From assembly GCF_900107835.1 (NCBI RefSeq), contig NZ_FNRG01000004.1, forward strand, positions 62,001-126,000: a stretch of DNA of 64,000 bases, written 5' to 3'. The position numbers and the translations under genes are program-made. The first letter of the stretch is position 1. Each line of letters begins with the position of its first letter. The notes beneath the pieces were generated by a model, which worked only from the letters and a program-made list of their open reading frames with translations, ran no database searches and was not told the DNA's origin. Source of the stretch: Oribacterium sp. KHPX15 (GTDB lineage Bacteria > Bacillota > Clostridia > Lachnospirales > Lachnospiraceae). Of this stretch, positions 1-8,471 are shown one piece after another.

Positions 1-1
1 C

Positions 2-1060
2 AGGTGGGTGCACGAGAATATAGCCGCTTTCGGCGGTGACCCCGGAAACGTGACCATATTCGGCCAGAGCGCAGGAGGCGGCTCGGTCTCCATTCTGCCG
101 GTCATGAAGGAGGCGAACCAGTATTTCCAGAAGGTCATCGCCCAGAGCGGCTCCACCACACTGGCCTTCCCGGTGGACTGCGAATCCGCGCAGGGCAAAA
201 CGAAGGCGCTGCTCGAGTACACCGGCTGCAAGACCATGGACGACATAATGGCGTTATCCGAAGAGAAGCTTCAGGAGGCCTATGTCCAGGCGGTCAGCAG
301 GTACACGTCCTGTCCCTACTACGGAACGGAGGTGCTCCCCGAGGCGCCCATCGAGCTGTATAAGAAGGGTCTGGCAAAGCACATATCCATTATGGCAGGC
401 AGCACGGCCGATGAAGCCAGGCTGTTCATGGGTCAGGGCCCGGAGATGAACATAGAAGAGCAAAAGAAATTCGCCCGGCGCGCCGTGGGCGATGCAGTCC
501 CCTACCTGAAGGAGGAGGACAAAAAGTACTACGAGGAATTCTACCGGGTCTGCAGGTTCCAGGAGCCGGGGCTTGCTGAGACGGAGTTCATCAATGAGCT
601 CATGTTCCGGGTTCCCATGCTTAATCAGCTCGACGTGCAGAGCGCGTTCAACAAGACGTTCTGCTATTACTGGTCGTATCCGGCCAGCTTTGCGGATATG
701 GGCGCCCCACATTCCGTGGAAATCATATTCGTGTTCAACGATCGCGGCGCCGGGACGAACAGCACCTTCAACGGCACGAACATCGCCGATGAGATCTTCA
801 AGTTCGTTCAGCAGACGTGGACCAATTTCGCACGCTGCGGCAACCCGTCGACAGATAAGATCGACTGGAAGCCGTATTCGGTCGACGACCAGAACGTCCT
901 GGTCATTGCAGGACCTGATGACATGCATATCGAACAGGGGCTTCTGACCGACCAGTACAAGGCCGTGCTCCCTCTGGTTAATTACTACCAGTTCATGGAC
1001 AAGTACTTTACCCCCCACTACCTTTTCGATATCGTGGCAGAACGCGAGCAGAAATCCTAA
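2..1060 (+). CDS. Type-B carboxylesterase, 5' end outside window
   Basis: This is the C-terminal part of a carboxylesterase/lipase-type alpha/beta hydrolase that cleaves carboxylic esters. The frame is already open at the window edge, and residues before the first GTG read RWVHENIAAFGGDP, the usual lead-in to the nucleophile elbow, so the gene starts upstream. The nucleophile is in GQSAGG near position 65. GSTADEARLF probably supplies the acidic residue and APHSVEIIFVFN the catalytic His, the order seen in the acetylcholinesterase-like family. About 350 residues are visible of a usual 480-550. GC content, especially at third codon positions, is visibly higher than in the genes downstream, which suggests acquisition by transfer. 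Family assignment is firm; the substrate is unknown. Confidence 0.9.
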   Translation, partial: RWVHENIAAFGGDPGNVTIFGQSAGGGSVSILPVMKEANQYFQKVIAQSGSTTLAFPVDCESAQGKTKALLEYTGCKTMDDIMALSEEKLQEAYVQAVSRYTSCPYYGTEVLPEAPIELYKKGLAKHISIMAGSTADEARLFMGQGPEMNIEEQKKFARRAVGDAVPYLKEEDKKYYEEFYRVCRFQEPGLAETEFINELMFRVPMLNQLDVQSAFNKTFCYYWSYPASFADMGAPHSVEIIFVFNDRGAGTNSTFNGTNIADEIFKFVQQTWTNFARCGNPSTDKIDWKPYSVDDQNVLVIAGPDDMHIEQGLLTDQYKAVLPLVNYYQFMDKYFTPHYLFDIVAEREQKS

Positions 1061-1113
1061 GGAGGAAGCCCGGATCCCTGATCGGGAGAGAACCGCAATT
1101 TCGACGTGTTCCT

Positions 1114-1141
1114 GTTCCCACCACCCCTCGGTGGAGGGAAC
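1114..1141 (+). other. Small GC-rich hairpin
   Basis: GTTCCC and CCACC pair with GGTGG and GGGAAC across a short loop, between the carboxylesterase and the amidohydrolase relic. There is no T run after it, so it is a weak terminator candidate or an mRNA-end structure. Confidence 0.4.
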
Positions 1142-1161
1142 ATCAGATAACGAGGAGAGCA

Positions 1162-1356
1162 ATGATGAGAGCAGACATGATCATCAAAAACGCAAAAATA
1201 TTTACGGCTGATAAGGATAACCCGCAAGCTGCGGCGCTGGTGGTAAAGGACGCGGATTTTCTGGTGTTCGATAACAACCTGCTTGAGGCTGAGCAGGAGG
1301 GCTTCAGTCATAATATGCCGAAGGAAGTATATATAACAGGAAAGAAAGTGAACTGA
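1162..1356 (+). pseudogene. Internally deleted YtcJ-like amidohydrolase relic
   Basis: This 64-codon ORF joins the first 30 or so residues of an amidohydrolase directly to its last 35. The N-terminal part (MIIKNAKIFTADKDNPQ) matches the start of the intact gene at 5288. The C-terminal part (DADFLVFDNNLLEAEQEG) matches that gene's extreme C-terminus (DADFLVFDNDLLTAEHEG). The whole metal-binding barrel is missing, so the product cannot be an enzyme. The join lies at GTAAAGGACG (about 1242-1251); the intact paralogue has similar short sequences at both corresponding places (5365-5374 and 6831-6840), consistent with a short-homology deletion. A good ribosome site (GAGGAGAG) remains. It is clearly a relic of a paralogue, and reading frame is preserved across the join. 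Confidence 0.85.
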
Positions 1357-1422
1357 TATCGGATATCGGCTTTTGATCCTGACATAATGAAATAACAAAA
1401 AAACATTGAGAGGGGACTGATA

Positions 1423-3099
1423 ATGAAAATGGCAGGCAGCGATATTGAAAAAAACAAAGCGGATCTGGTGGTTTACGGGAAGATCTTCACTTCTGAAGAA
1501 AACCGGATCGTAGAGGCGTTTGCCGTAAAGGATGGAAAATATATTTATACGGGAGACAGGAAAGGAGCCGAGGCCTTTGTTGAAGAAGGCAGGACGGAGG
1601 TTGTGGATTATACCGGAAAAGGTCTTGTGATGCCTTCCTGCGGCAATGGACATGCTCATTATTCGATGGGCTATGCTTTGCAGTCAGTAGGTACAATCCT
1701 TGGAGCAAATGATGATGCGGATAAGTTTCTCACAGAGATCCTTCCCGCTGCGGTGAAGAAGGCGAGGGACACCGGGGCAACGACAATATTCGGTTTCGGC
1801 TGGAATTATATGCTTTTCAAGGATAATATGCCCACCCGTAAACAGCTGGATGCCATATGCGATGACATTCCCATATACTTTGCAGATGAGGAAGGACACA
1901 AGGGTCTGGTGAACACGCTTTGTCTAGTCAAAGCCGGTATCATGAAGGAGGACGGCACCGTACTCAGGAAGGAAGTGAGGGGAGGCGAGATCGTGATGGA
2001 CACTGACGGCACTCCTACCGGATTCCTGAAGGAGCAGGCCGGAACTTTTGTGCGTTCCTTCCTGGATAATGACAGGCTCTATACCGTTGAAACAGCGAAG
2101 GCTGTTATGGCTAAAATTCAGGAACAGCTGCTTTCGGAAGGTTATACGATGTATATCGACGGCTGGGGCAACTATTTCTATAATGATCATTTCTATCAGG
2201 GTGCCCGTCAGGTGGACGAGGCCGGAGATATGCACTTTATTTTGGGCTTAAGCTATGAAATTGAAAGCTGGATGAACATAGACCAGGCTCTGGCCGAGGC
2301 TGATGAGGCCAGAAAGTATGCTTCCGCACACGTAGTGCCTAACTGGGTCAAGCTCTTCATGGACGGTACTGTGGAAGGCGGTACCGGATTTGTGGATCCC
2401 CTGTATCCCGATGGACACCAGGGGCTCGTCAACTGGACGGAAGAGGAAACTACAGATATTACCCGCAAGACGAACGAAAAAGGCATGTCCATGCATATAC
2501 ATACGATGGGTAACAAGGCCGTTAACCGCGCTGTCAGTGCATTTGTTAGCGGCGGTAAGGATGAAATGCGCAATACGCTTGTGCATGTGCGTAACGTAAA
2601 CGACACAGACTGGAAGCGTATGGCAGAACATAACATCTATGCAACTGCGGGGATACTTTGGCATAATATGCCGAGCGAGGCGTCTGAGATGCTGAAGACC
2701 ATTGTTCCTGCGGGCATGGAGGACAAATCTTATCCTATAAAATCCTATTTTGATCACGGCATCAATATGTCTTCACATTCGGATTATCCGGCATTGAGCG
2801 GCTGCCCTGACGATCCCTTCGGCATTATGGAAATTGCGGTCACAGCCGTACATCCGACTGTGAAAGGAGATCCCTGGTGGCCTGAAGAGCGCCTGACTCG
2901 CGAGCAGGCTCTCACGGCCCTTACCATAAACTGTGCCAGGCAGATGTTTATTGATAAAGAAAGGGGCAGCATAAGCGAAGGGAAATATGCGGATTTCCTC
3001 CTCGTTGACAAGGATGTGCTTTCCTGTCCGGAAAATGATATACACACTGCCAGGCCTGCGGCTACCTATTTTGAGGGAAAGAAGGTTTTCTCTGTATAA
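1423..3099 (+). CDS. YtcJ-like metal-dependent amidohydrolase
   Basis: A 558-residue amidohydrolase-superfamily protein of the YtcJ/COG1574 type, hydrolysing C-N bonds of an unknown substrate. The first 70 residues form the small composite beta domain (ADLVVYGKIFT). The HxH metal motif is GNGHAHYS (His77, His79). Later barrel motifs are KLFMDGTVEGG, MHIHTMGN and SSHSDYP, and the C-terminal KYADFLLVDKD returns to the composite domain. The ribosome site GAGAGGGG precedes ATG 1423. It lies between the deletion relic and the IS110 relic, in a cluster with a second family member at 5288. Length and motifs indicate an intact enzyme. Confidence 0.88.
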   Translation: MKMAGSDIEKNKADLVVYGKIFTSEENRIVEAFAVKDGKYIYTGDRKGAEAFVEEGRTEVVDYTGKGLVMPSCGNGHAHYSMGYALQSVGTILGANDDADKFLTEILPAAVKKARDTGATTIFGFGWNYMLFKDNMPTRKQLDAICDDIPIYFADEEGHKGLVNTLCLVKAGIMKEDGTVLRKEVRGGEIVMDTDGTPTGFLKEQAGTFVRSFLDNDRLYTVETAKAVMAKIQEQLLSEGYTMYIDGWGNYFYNDHFYQGARQVDEAGDMHFILGLSYEIESWMNIDQALAEADEARKYASAHVVPNWVKLFMDGTVEGGTGFVDPLYPDGHQGLVNWTEEETTDITRKTNEKGMSMHIHTMGNKAVNRAVSAFVSGGKDEMRNTLVHVRNVNDTDWKRMAEHNIYATAGILWHNMPSEASEMLKTIVPAGMEDKSYPIKSYFDHGINMSSHSDYPALSGCPDDPFGIMEIAVTAVHPTVKGDPWWPEERLTREQALTALTINCARQMFIDKERGSISEGKYADFLLVDKDVLSCPENDIHTARPAATYFEGKKVFSV

Positions 3100-3171
3100 A
3101 GATCAGCTCTGTCTGATTTGGTGTTTAGAGTGCTTTAGCGGTGGAAGAGCTCATAAGCAAGATAATCTTCA

Positions 3172-3656
3172 GCAAGCCTGTTTTACAAGCCTTGCTAAAG
3201 AAGTCTTGAGTTTGGAACGCTCATGAACCTTATCAAAACGGTAACGTGTTAATGATTTCAACTCTTCGTTATGGTATGATATGTCCGAGTAGGGCTGGGT
3301 GCCATATCTGTCATTAACATCATAGCGATTGTATTAGAGTCGATCTTATCCGTTTTCGTCTTTCTAAGGCTTAGACTTTTTCTGAAAAGATTTGTATGTA
3401 ACGGGTTGATTACAATGGTCGGGAAACCTTTATCAACGAACGACGCCAGAAGATTGTTAGAATAGTGATCGGTAGCCTCAAGACCTACTTTTATTTCTGT
3501 CTTGTCAGTGGTCACATCTTCAATTCTGGAGAATAACTCATCGAAACCGACCTTATCATTCGTGATGGTAAAGATAGGATATAATTTTCTTCCTTCATCA
3601 TCAAGGATGCAACAATCATGCTTGTCCTTGGCAACATCGATACCAACATAGATCAT
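3172..3656 (-). pseudogene. IS110-family transposase, frameshifted and truncated
   Basis: The minus-strand frame starting at 3656 encodes the DEDD (RuvC-like) domain of an IS110 transposase: MIYVGIDVAKDKH at the start, VGLEATDHYS, and KTDKIDSNTIAMML. That frame ends at 3258, after 132 codons. Homology continues in another frame from about 3285: ISYHNEELKSLTRYRF then VHERSKLKTSLARLV, as in intact IS110 proteins, until a stop at 3169-3171. The element therefore has a frameshift and has also lost the C-terminal serine-containing Tnp domain; the family is usually about 400 residues. It cannot transpose by itself. Confidence 0.9.
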
Positions 3657-3903
3657 AGATATGATCCTCCTTCAAAAGTATTTGATGCTGCTGTTAAAAG
3701 ATCCACCGGACTCTTTGCGTGCTGTAACCTCGTTCTACATAAACCGTCATGCGGTATCTAACTGATTAACAATTAAACAAAGAGGCTGTGGTAGGAGCCT
3801 TTCTTTAACCATCAAGTGGTAGGAGAATAAAACCAATCCACAGCATCTTTAACAGCATACCCAAACCTACATATAAGGTAAAGAATGGGTATGACTATAT
3901 AAT
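3657..3903 (-). ncRNA. IS110 left-end non-coding region, candidate bridge RNA
   Basis: IS110 elements such as IS621 carry a bridge RNA in the non-coding end upstream of the transposase. The 247 bases upstream of this relic keep strong structure. TGCTGTTAAAAGAT (3689-3702) pairs with 3845-3857 apart from one bulged base, enclosing about 170 nt. Inside, GCTGTGG (3785-3791) pairs with CCACAGC (3838-3844), and GTGGTAGGAG occurs twice as a direct repeat (3788-3797 and 3816-3825). Family knowledge says guide loops lie in this region; the loop assignment is inference. The element boundary near 3860-3900 is uncertain. Confidence 0.5.
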
Positions 3904-3916
3904 ACGAGGAGAAGAA

Positions 3917-4930
3917 ATGAGCAACAACCTGTCATCAGAAACTGTAGGTGTGGCACCCGACTATTCCAAGAAAGAATGCTGGTGCAAGCTTCCGGAAATC
4001 TCCAAGGATGTTGATACCTTCTACATCTATGCAACTGAATACATCATGGGAAGCTTTGCGGAAGGTGCACCCGATTTTGCCAGCCTCGATAATACCGAGA
4101 TGCTGCAGGGTGCGGAAGCAGAGTACAATTTACATGCGAGTGCTTACGTGGATTCCACCAACCTGTTCATGCCGTACTACCGCCAGTCCGGCTTAAAGTA
4201 TGCCGGAGAGATGGCTAGGAAAACCGGAACTGCGGATGCAGCTTTTGAAGGCATGCCCATTAACGATATAACTGCGGCCCTGGACTATTATTTTGAAAAC
4301 TACAACGGTGGTCGTCCGTTCATCATTGCGGGTCACAGCCAGGGATCTGCCATGGTTCTGGTATTGCTTCGTACATACTTTAAGGATCATCCGGAATACT
4401 ATTCACGCATGGTCGCAGCCTACCCCATCGGCTATTCCGTTACAGACGAATATCTGGCGGCCAACCCGCACCTTAAGTTTGCCACCGGCGAAACAGACAC
4501 GGGTGTCATAATCGCATGGAATACCGAGGGCCCAAAGAACCTTGAGACTAATGCTCATAACCTGGTGGTACTGCCTAACACGAGAAGCATTAACCCCCTC
4601 AATTGGAAGCTTGATGAAACCTACGCCCCGGCCAGCATGAATCTTGGTTCACTCATGGCGAATGAAGAAACCGGCGAGCCGGAGATCAAAGATGTCGGTG
4701 CGGATGCGCAGATCAACCTTGCCCGCGGCGTGGTCATAACAAACGCCAAAGGCGAACCAATGGACGAGGAAACTGCCAATGCCGCCGCCGAGTTCTTTGG
4801 ACCGGATGGACGTCATAACGAAGACTATCTGTTCTTCTATAACAACATCAAGGACAACGTGGCCAAGCGTGTTGCAGCTTTTATGAGAGAAAAAAATCCT
4901 ATCTGGAACACAGGCTGCAGAAAGATGTAA
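3917..4930 (+). CDS. DUF3089-type alpha/beta hydrolase
   Basis: A 337-residue protein of the DUF3089 family, alpha/beta hydrolases of unknown substrate. The nucleophile elbow is IIAGHSQGSAM near residue 140, and the first half (VDTFYIYAT, NLHASAYVDSTNLFMPYYRQ) fits the family. There is no signal peptide, so it is likely cytoplasmic, although a number of relatives are secreted. The ribosome site GAGGAGAAG is 4-5 nt before ATG 3917 and a TATAAT at 3897-3902 sits at the edge of the IS110 remnant, so transcription may start inside the old element. The stop overlaps a small ORF. With the esterase and the amidohydrolases it forms a hydrolase-rich cluster. Confidence 0.78.
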   Translation: MSNNLSSETVGVAPDYSKKECWCKLPEISKDVDTFYIYATEYIMGSFAEGAPDFASLDNTEMLQGAEAEYNLHASAYVDSTNLFMPYYRQSGLKYAGEMARKTGTADAAFEGMPINDITAALDYYFENYNGGRPFIIAGHSQGSAMVLVLLRTYFKDHPEYYSRMVAAYPIGYSVTDEYLAANPHLKFATGETDTGVIIAWNTEGPKNLETNAHNLVVLPNTRSINPLNWKLDETYAPASMNLGSLMANEETGEPEIKDVGADAQINLARGVVITNAKGEPMDEETANAAAEFFGPDGRHNEDYLFFYNNIKDNVAKRVAAFMREKNPIWNTGCRKM

Positions 4931-5064
4931 TGGAGGATGGGATCGCCCATATACCCTGCAGGGTTGAGGGAATTGACGACATCATAAGCAAATTCAGTAT
5001 TAAAGGATGCGAGTCTCTGGATGGAGAGTTTAAGGATTATCTATTGGAATTTGTGGAAGACTGA
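4930..5064 (+). pseudogene. 44-codon relic ORF after the DUF3089 gene
   Basis: The ATG overlaps the upstream stop codon (TAATG). The 44 codons read MEDGIAHIPCRVEGIDD, then DIISKFSIKGCESL, ending YLLEFVED, which looks like the C-terminal end of a larger soluble protein. There is no ribosome site of its own except by translational coupling. I do not recognise the family. Given the decayed surroundings, a gene fragment is more likely than a real small protein. Confidence 0.4.
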
Positions 5065-5118
5065 TTACCGACAGCAAATAGCAGTAATTGGTATATCATT
5101 GAAAAGGAGACCAAAACA

Positions 5119-5178
5119 ATGAGTGACAAGAAAAGGGAATTTAAGGATCTGGCTATTTTCGAACCGTACGAGTACTAA
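5119..5178 (+). other. 19-codon ORF with ribosome site, possible gene-start relic
   Basis: AAAAGGAGACC precedes ATG 5119, and 19 codons (MSDKKREFKDLAIFEPYEY) run to TAA. The strong ribosome site and hydrophilic start look like the beginning of a longer gene cut short. A real short peptide cannot be excluded. Between here and 5287 there is TTGACATTTTGACAG (5188-5202 area), a possible promoter for the next amidohydrolase, but no clear -10. Confidence 0.3.
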
Positions 5179-5287
5179 AGTTTTTTGACATTTTGACAGC
5201 ATGACCAAACGAGGAGATGCGTATCTTATCGAATAGAAAGTAACTTGGTTTTATCATACAAAAATTCAATAGCGAAAGGAAATTGAT

Positions 5288-6943
5288 ATGAAAGCAGACA
5301 AGATCATCAAGAACGCGAAAATCTTCACATCAGACAAGGACAAGCCACAGGCAACAGCTCTTGTGGTAAAGGACGGCAAATTTGTCTATGTGGGCGATGA
5401 ATCAGGACTTACGGATTATGATGGAGATGTTACAGATCTCGGTGGAAAGTTCATCATGCCGGGAATCATTGACAGCCACATGCATATTACAATACCGGTC
5501 GGATTCGAGTATGCCGATATGGGAGAACGCATTGAGCCAGATGGCAAACAGGAAGCATTGGACATTATGACCAAACGTATCAAAGAGAATCCCGGACAGA
5601 AGCGCTACAGATTCCTTATGGAGAAAAAATTTCTGAAAGGTGAGGATATAGTAAAGGAGGATCTCGATGCGATCTGTCCTGATGCCGAGCTTCAGATCCA
5701 GGAAGGAGAGGGACACAGTATCTGGGTGAATTCAAAGATCCTTGAGCGGCATGGCATTACAGATGATACGCCGGATCCCATACCTGGACTTGCTATTTAT
5801 GTGCGTAAGGACGGACATGTAACCGGAAATTGTATTGAAGGCGCAGCGGAAGTACCTATCATTCTCGACAGTTCCATGGAACTTACCGATGAGCAGGTTG
5901 ATGCAGCACTCCAACGCTGGATCGATTTTTCAGTCGAATATGGCGTGTGTGCAGTATTTGATGCCGGCCTTCCGGGGGATATGAAATTCCATGAGAAGGT
6001 CTATAAACGTCTTCGTGCTCTTGATGAACAGGGAAAACTCCCCGTTTATATTGACGGAAGCCTTGTTATCAATGCAGAGAAGGATGCTGAGGAGGGTCTG
6101 GAACAGGTGAAGCGCTTCCGGGATGAGTACAATACAGAGCATTTAAAGGTTCATACCATGAAGATCTTCATGGATGGTACCCAGAAGATCCATACCGCAG
6201 CTATGGTTACGCCTTATGTGGATGTCCATACACTTGGAACTACTGCTTTTTCCGCAGAGGGAATGTGCGAACTTTTGAAGAATCTCAATGAGGCGGGTCT
6301 GGATCTTCATCTTCACACGGTGGGAGAGCGTGCTTCACGTACGGTACTGGATGGTGTGGAGATGGCCAGAAAAGAAATGGGAGACAGCTTAAAGGTGAGA
6401 GTAACCTGCGCTCACCTGGAGATTCAGGATGACGCAGATCTTGATCGTTTCGCGAAGCTTGGCGTAATCGCGAATTTTACACCGCACTGGCACGCCGGGG
6501 ACACTTCTTTCAGTGCTACCTGGCTCGGTGAGGAACGCTCCAGAAAGCAGTTCCGCTGCAAAACAATATGGGACACCGGCGCTCTGGTAGCATGGTCAAG
6601 CGACAATATCACTTTCATGGACTTTACGACATGGAATCCATATCTTGGTATGGAAGTCGGCATGACACGAAAGATTACCGAAAAGACCAGAAATTATGAA
6701 TTCACAAGATGCTCTACGATATTCCCTCCGGAAAATGAGAGAATGAACATTGAAGAAATGCTGCTGGGATTTACGATCAACGGTGCAAAGCAGCTTGGTA
6801 TAGAAGCTTCTAAGGGATCCATCACAGTCGGTAAGGATGCCGACTTCCTGGTGTTCGACAATGACCTTCTTACGGCAGAGCACGAGGGATTTAGCTTCAA
6901 CAAGCCAAAGGATGTATATTTTGGCGGAAAGAAAATGAACTAA
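5288..6943 (+). CDS. YtcJ-like metal-dependent amidohydrolase (intact paralogue)
   Basis: A 551-residue amidohydrolase of the YtcJ type. The composite domain (DKIIKNAKIFTSDKD) leads to the HxH metal pair in IIDSHMHITIP (His64, His66). Further motifs are MKIFMDGTQKIHTAA, LHLHTVGERA and WSSDNITF, with the C-terminal return GKDADFLVFDND. The ribosome site is GCGAAAGGAAATTGAT before ATG 5288. It is the intact relative of the relic at 1162 and more distantly of the gene at 1423, so the locus once had at least three copies. The substrate is unknown. The gene at 7013 follows after 69 bases and may be cotranscribed. Confidence 0.88.
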   Translation: MKADKIIKNAKIFTSDKDKPQATALVVKDGKFVYVGDESGLTDYDGDVTDLGGKFIMPGIIDSHMHITIPVGFEYADMGERIEPDGKQEALDIMTKRIKENPGQKRYRFLMEKKFLKGEDIVKEDLDAICPDAELQIQEGEGHSIWVNSKILERHGITDDTPDPIPGLAIYVRKDGHVTGNCIEGAAEVPIILDSSMELTDEQVDAALQRWIDFSVEYGVCAVFDAGLPGDMKFHEKVYKRLRALDEQGKLPVYIDGSLVINAEKDAEEGLEQVKRFRDEYNTEHLKVHTMKIFMDGTQKIHTAAMVTPYVDVHTLGTTAFSAEGMCELLKNLNEAGLDLHLHTVGERASRTVLDGVEMARKEMGDSLKVRVTCAHLEIQDDADLDRFAKLGVIANFTPHWHAGDTSFSATWLGEERSRKQFRCKTIWDTGALVAWSSDNITFMDFTTWNPYLGMEVGMTRKITEKTRNYEFTRCSTIFPPENERMNIEEMLLGFTINGAKQLGIEASKGSITVGKDADFLVFDNDLLTAEHEGFSFNKPKDVYFGGKKMN

Positions 6944-7012
6944 AGTTTATCAAACCTGATCCTATGAACTCTGATACATATTGGAATATGAGCATTTTTA
7001 AGGAGGCTCACT

Positions 7013-7519
7013 ATGGTTGAATTAACCACCGGAAGAATAAATCAGATTCTTCATGAAGAAACCGCAGGCAAGGAGGACCTTGCAACGATTCTCCGCGGCA
7101 TTTATACCAGATACATGCATCTCTATGAGGAATACTTTTCGGATATAGATTCACTTAATGACGATAAAATCGCTGAGCTTAAAAAATATAATGAAGAAAC
7201 CATTAGTCTGGCAAAGCATTATTATCTGGACATCCCTCTTGATGTTTGTGAAGATCTTTTGGACTTCGAAAAAGAATACGGCGTCAATCTGCTTGGGCCT
7301 GATTGGCATAAGTATCTTTATGATGCCTATAAGGAGTTTACAGAATATCATGATGGCAAAAATAAAGATGAAAATATGAAGGCATTCAGGGCTCATGCTC
7401 TGGAGAACTTCTATGAGTCAATGGATAGTATTTTCAGAGAAAGTTTCGGCACAGATAGTAAAAATGCAGAAGGTGCTATGAGCGTGATAAAAAGTTTATT
7501 TTTTGACGATGACAAGTAA
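7013..7519 (+). CDS. Hypothetical helical protein, 168 residues
   Basis: I do not recognise this family. The protein is acidic, mainly helical by composition, with no signal peptide, membrane segment or Cys motif. Segments such as DIPLDVCEDLLDFEKEYG and ALENFYESMDSIFRES suggest a small soluble helical bundle. AAGGAGG lies 7 nt before ATG 7013, so translation is well supported. It lies between an amidohydrolase and acetolactate decarboxylase in the same direction with short gaps. Confidence 0.65.
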   Translation: MVELTTGRINQILHEETAGKEDLATILRGIYTRYMHLYEEYFSDIDSLNDDKIAELKKYNEETISLAKHYYLDIPLDVCEDLLDFEKEYGVNLLGPDWHKYLYDAYKEFTEYHDGKNKDENMKAFRAHALENFYESMDSIFRESFGTDSKNAEGAMSVIKSLFFDDDK

Positions 7520-7586
7520 AGTAAGCTGAAACTGCTGCTTTCAGGACACGGCAGATTTTTATTTTAAAATCAGGAGATAGAAGCAG

Positions 7587-8303
7587 ATGGATAACAATAA
7601 AATGTATCAGGTCTCAACATTGCAGGCACTTGCTCTGGGATACAGTCGTGCTGTAATAACAGTTGAAGATCTTCTGAAGGAAGGCGATACAGGACTCGGA
7701 ACCTTTGAAGATGTGAATGGGGAAATGATCCTCATGGACGGACATTGTTACAGGGCGGATCAATACGGAAATATAACTATAGTTCCTCCCGGGACAGGTG
7801 TACCATTTGCCGCTGTGGCTAAATCTTATGGTGAGCAGCAATTTCCCCTTAAGAGTATGCCGGATTTCAACTCCATAAAAACAGAATTGAATCTGAAGAT
7901 AGAAGAGAGGTTCGGTCTTAACAGTATGCATATCGTGAAGATAGATGGGGAGTTTGAAAAGGTGGATGCAAGATCCGAAGCTCCTTACAGATCACATCAT
8001 GTCACCCTGAAAGAAGTTCTCAGCATGAACCAGGAAGCATTCATTTTTGAGAATATCCGCGGTTCACTAGTGGGCGTATATTTCCCGGATTATATGGACG
8101 GAATCAATATGCCCGGATGGCATCTTCATTTCCTTTCCGAAGACAGAACCAAAGGCGGACATGTCTTTGATGTCAGCATAAAAGAGGGCCTTGCGAAAGT
8201 AGACAAGATCACCAATATCTATATAAATCTTCCTAAAGACCCGGCTTTTGACACCTATACTCTCAAGCAGGATCTGCAGAAAGAAATTAAATCTATAGAG
8301 TAA
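7587..8303 (+). CDS. alsD: Alpha-acetolactate decarboxylase
   Basis: AlsD/BudA converts (S)-2-acetolactate to (R)-acetoin and CO2 in the cytoplasm, diverting pyruvate carbon to a neutral product. The 238 residues fit the family length. The zinc ligands are visible in MPGWHLHFLSEDRTKGGH: His179, His181 and His192 by my count. The N-terminal YQVSTLQALALGYS and the GHCYRADQYG segment are characteristic. CAGGAGATAG precedes ATG 7587. No acetolactate synthase or butanediol dehydrogenase lies nearby, so the partner enzymes are elsewhere. A strong terminator follows directly. Confidence 0.95.
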   Translation: MDNNKMYQVSTLQALALGYSRAVITVEDLLKEGDTGLGTFEDVNGEMILMDGHCYRADQYGNITIVPPGTGVPFAAVAKSYGEQQFPLKSMPDFNSIKTELNLKIEERFGLNSMHIVKIDGEFEKVDARSEAPYRSHHVTLKEVLSMNQEAFIFENIRGSLVGVYFPDYMDGINMPGWHLHFLSEDRTKGGHVFDVSIKEGLAKVDKITNIYINLPKDPAFDTYTLKQDLQKEIKSIE

Positions 8304-8311
8304 ATTAAAGA

Positions 8312-8364
8312 AGACCATCGGGGACGGTTCTCGCCGGATAGAACCGTCCCCGATGGTCTTTTTG
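8312..8364 (+). terminator. Terminator hairpin of the GGGGACGG type
   Basis: Perfect 21-bp arms (8312-8332 and 8341-8361) surround an 8-nt loop and run into TTTTT. The arm contains ATCGGGGACGGTTCT. It ends the alsD transcript. Similar GGGGACGG palindromes occur at 55223 and 60893, and a half copy at 26844. Confidence 0.85.
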
Positions 8365-8471
8365 AAATAACAGGAAAAACCACCTCTATATCGCTTTGAT
8401 ATCATAATTTTTGGTTATATAATCTATAACGAACACTGAGTTGTCAGAAAGTATAACATCAGGAGGTAATT

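Noticed and set aside
254-1162. 302-codon minus-strand ORF over the carboxylesterase
   Set aside because: It is a shadow of a GC-rich coding sequence; the opposite frame has the GQSAGG elbow and family motifs, while this one has no recognisable domain.
1057-1659. 200-codon minus-strand ORF
   Set aside because: It runs across the relic and the start of the amidohydrolase at 1423 and has no motif or ribosome site.
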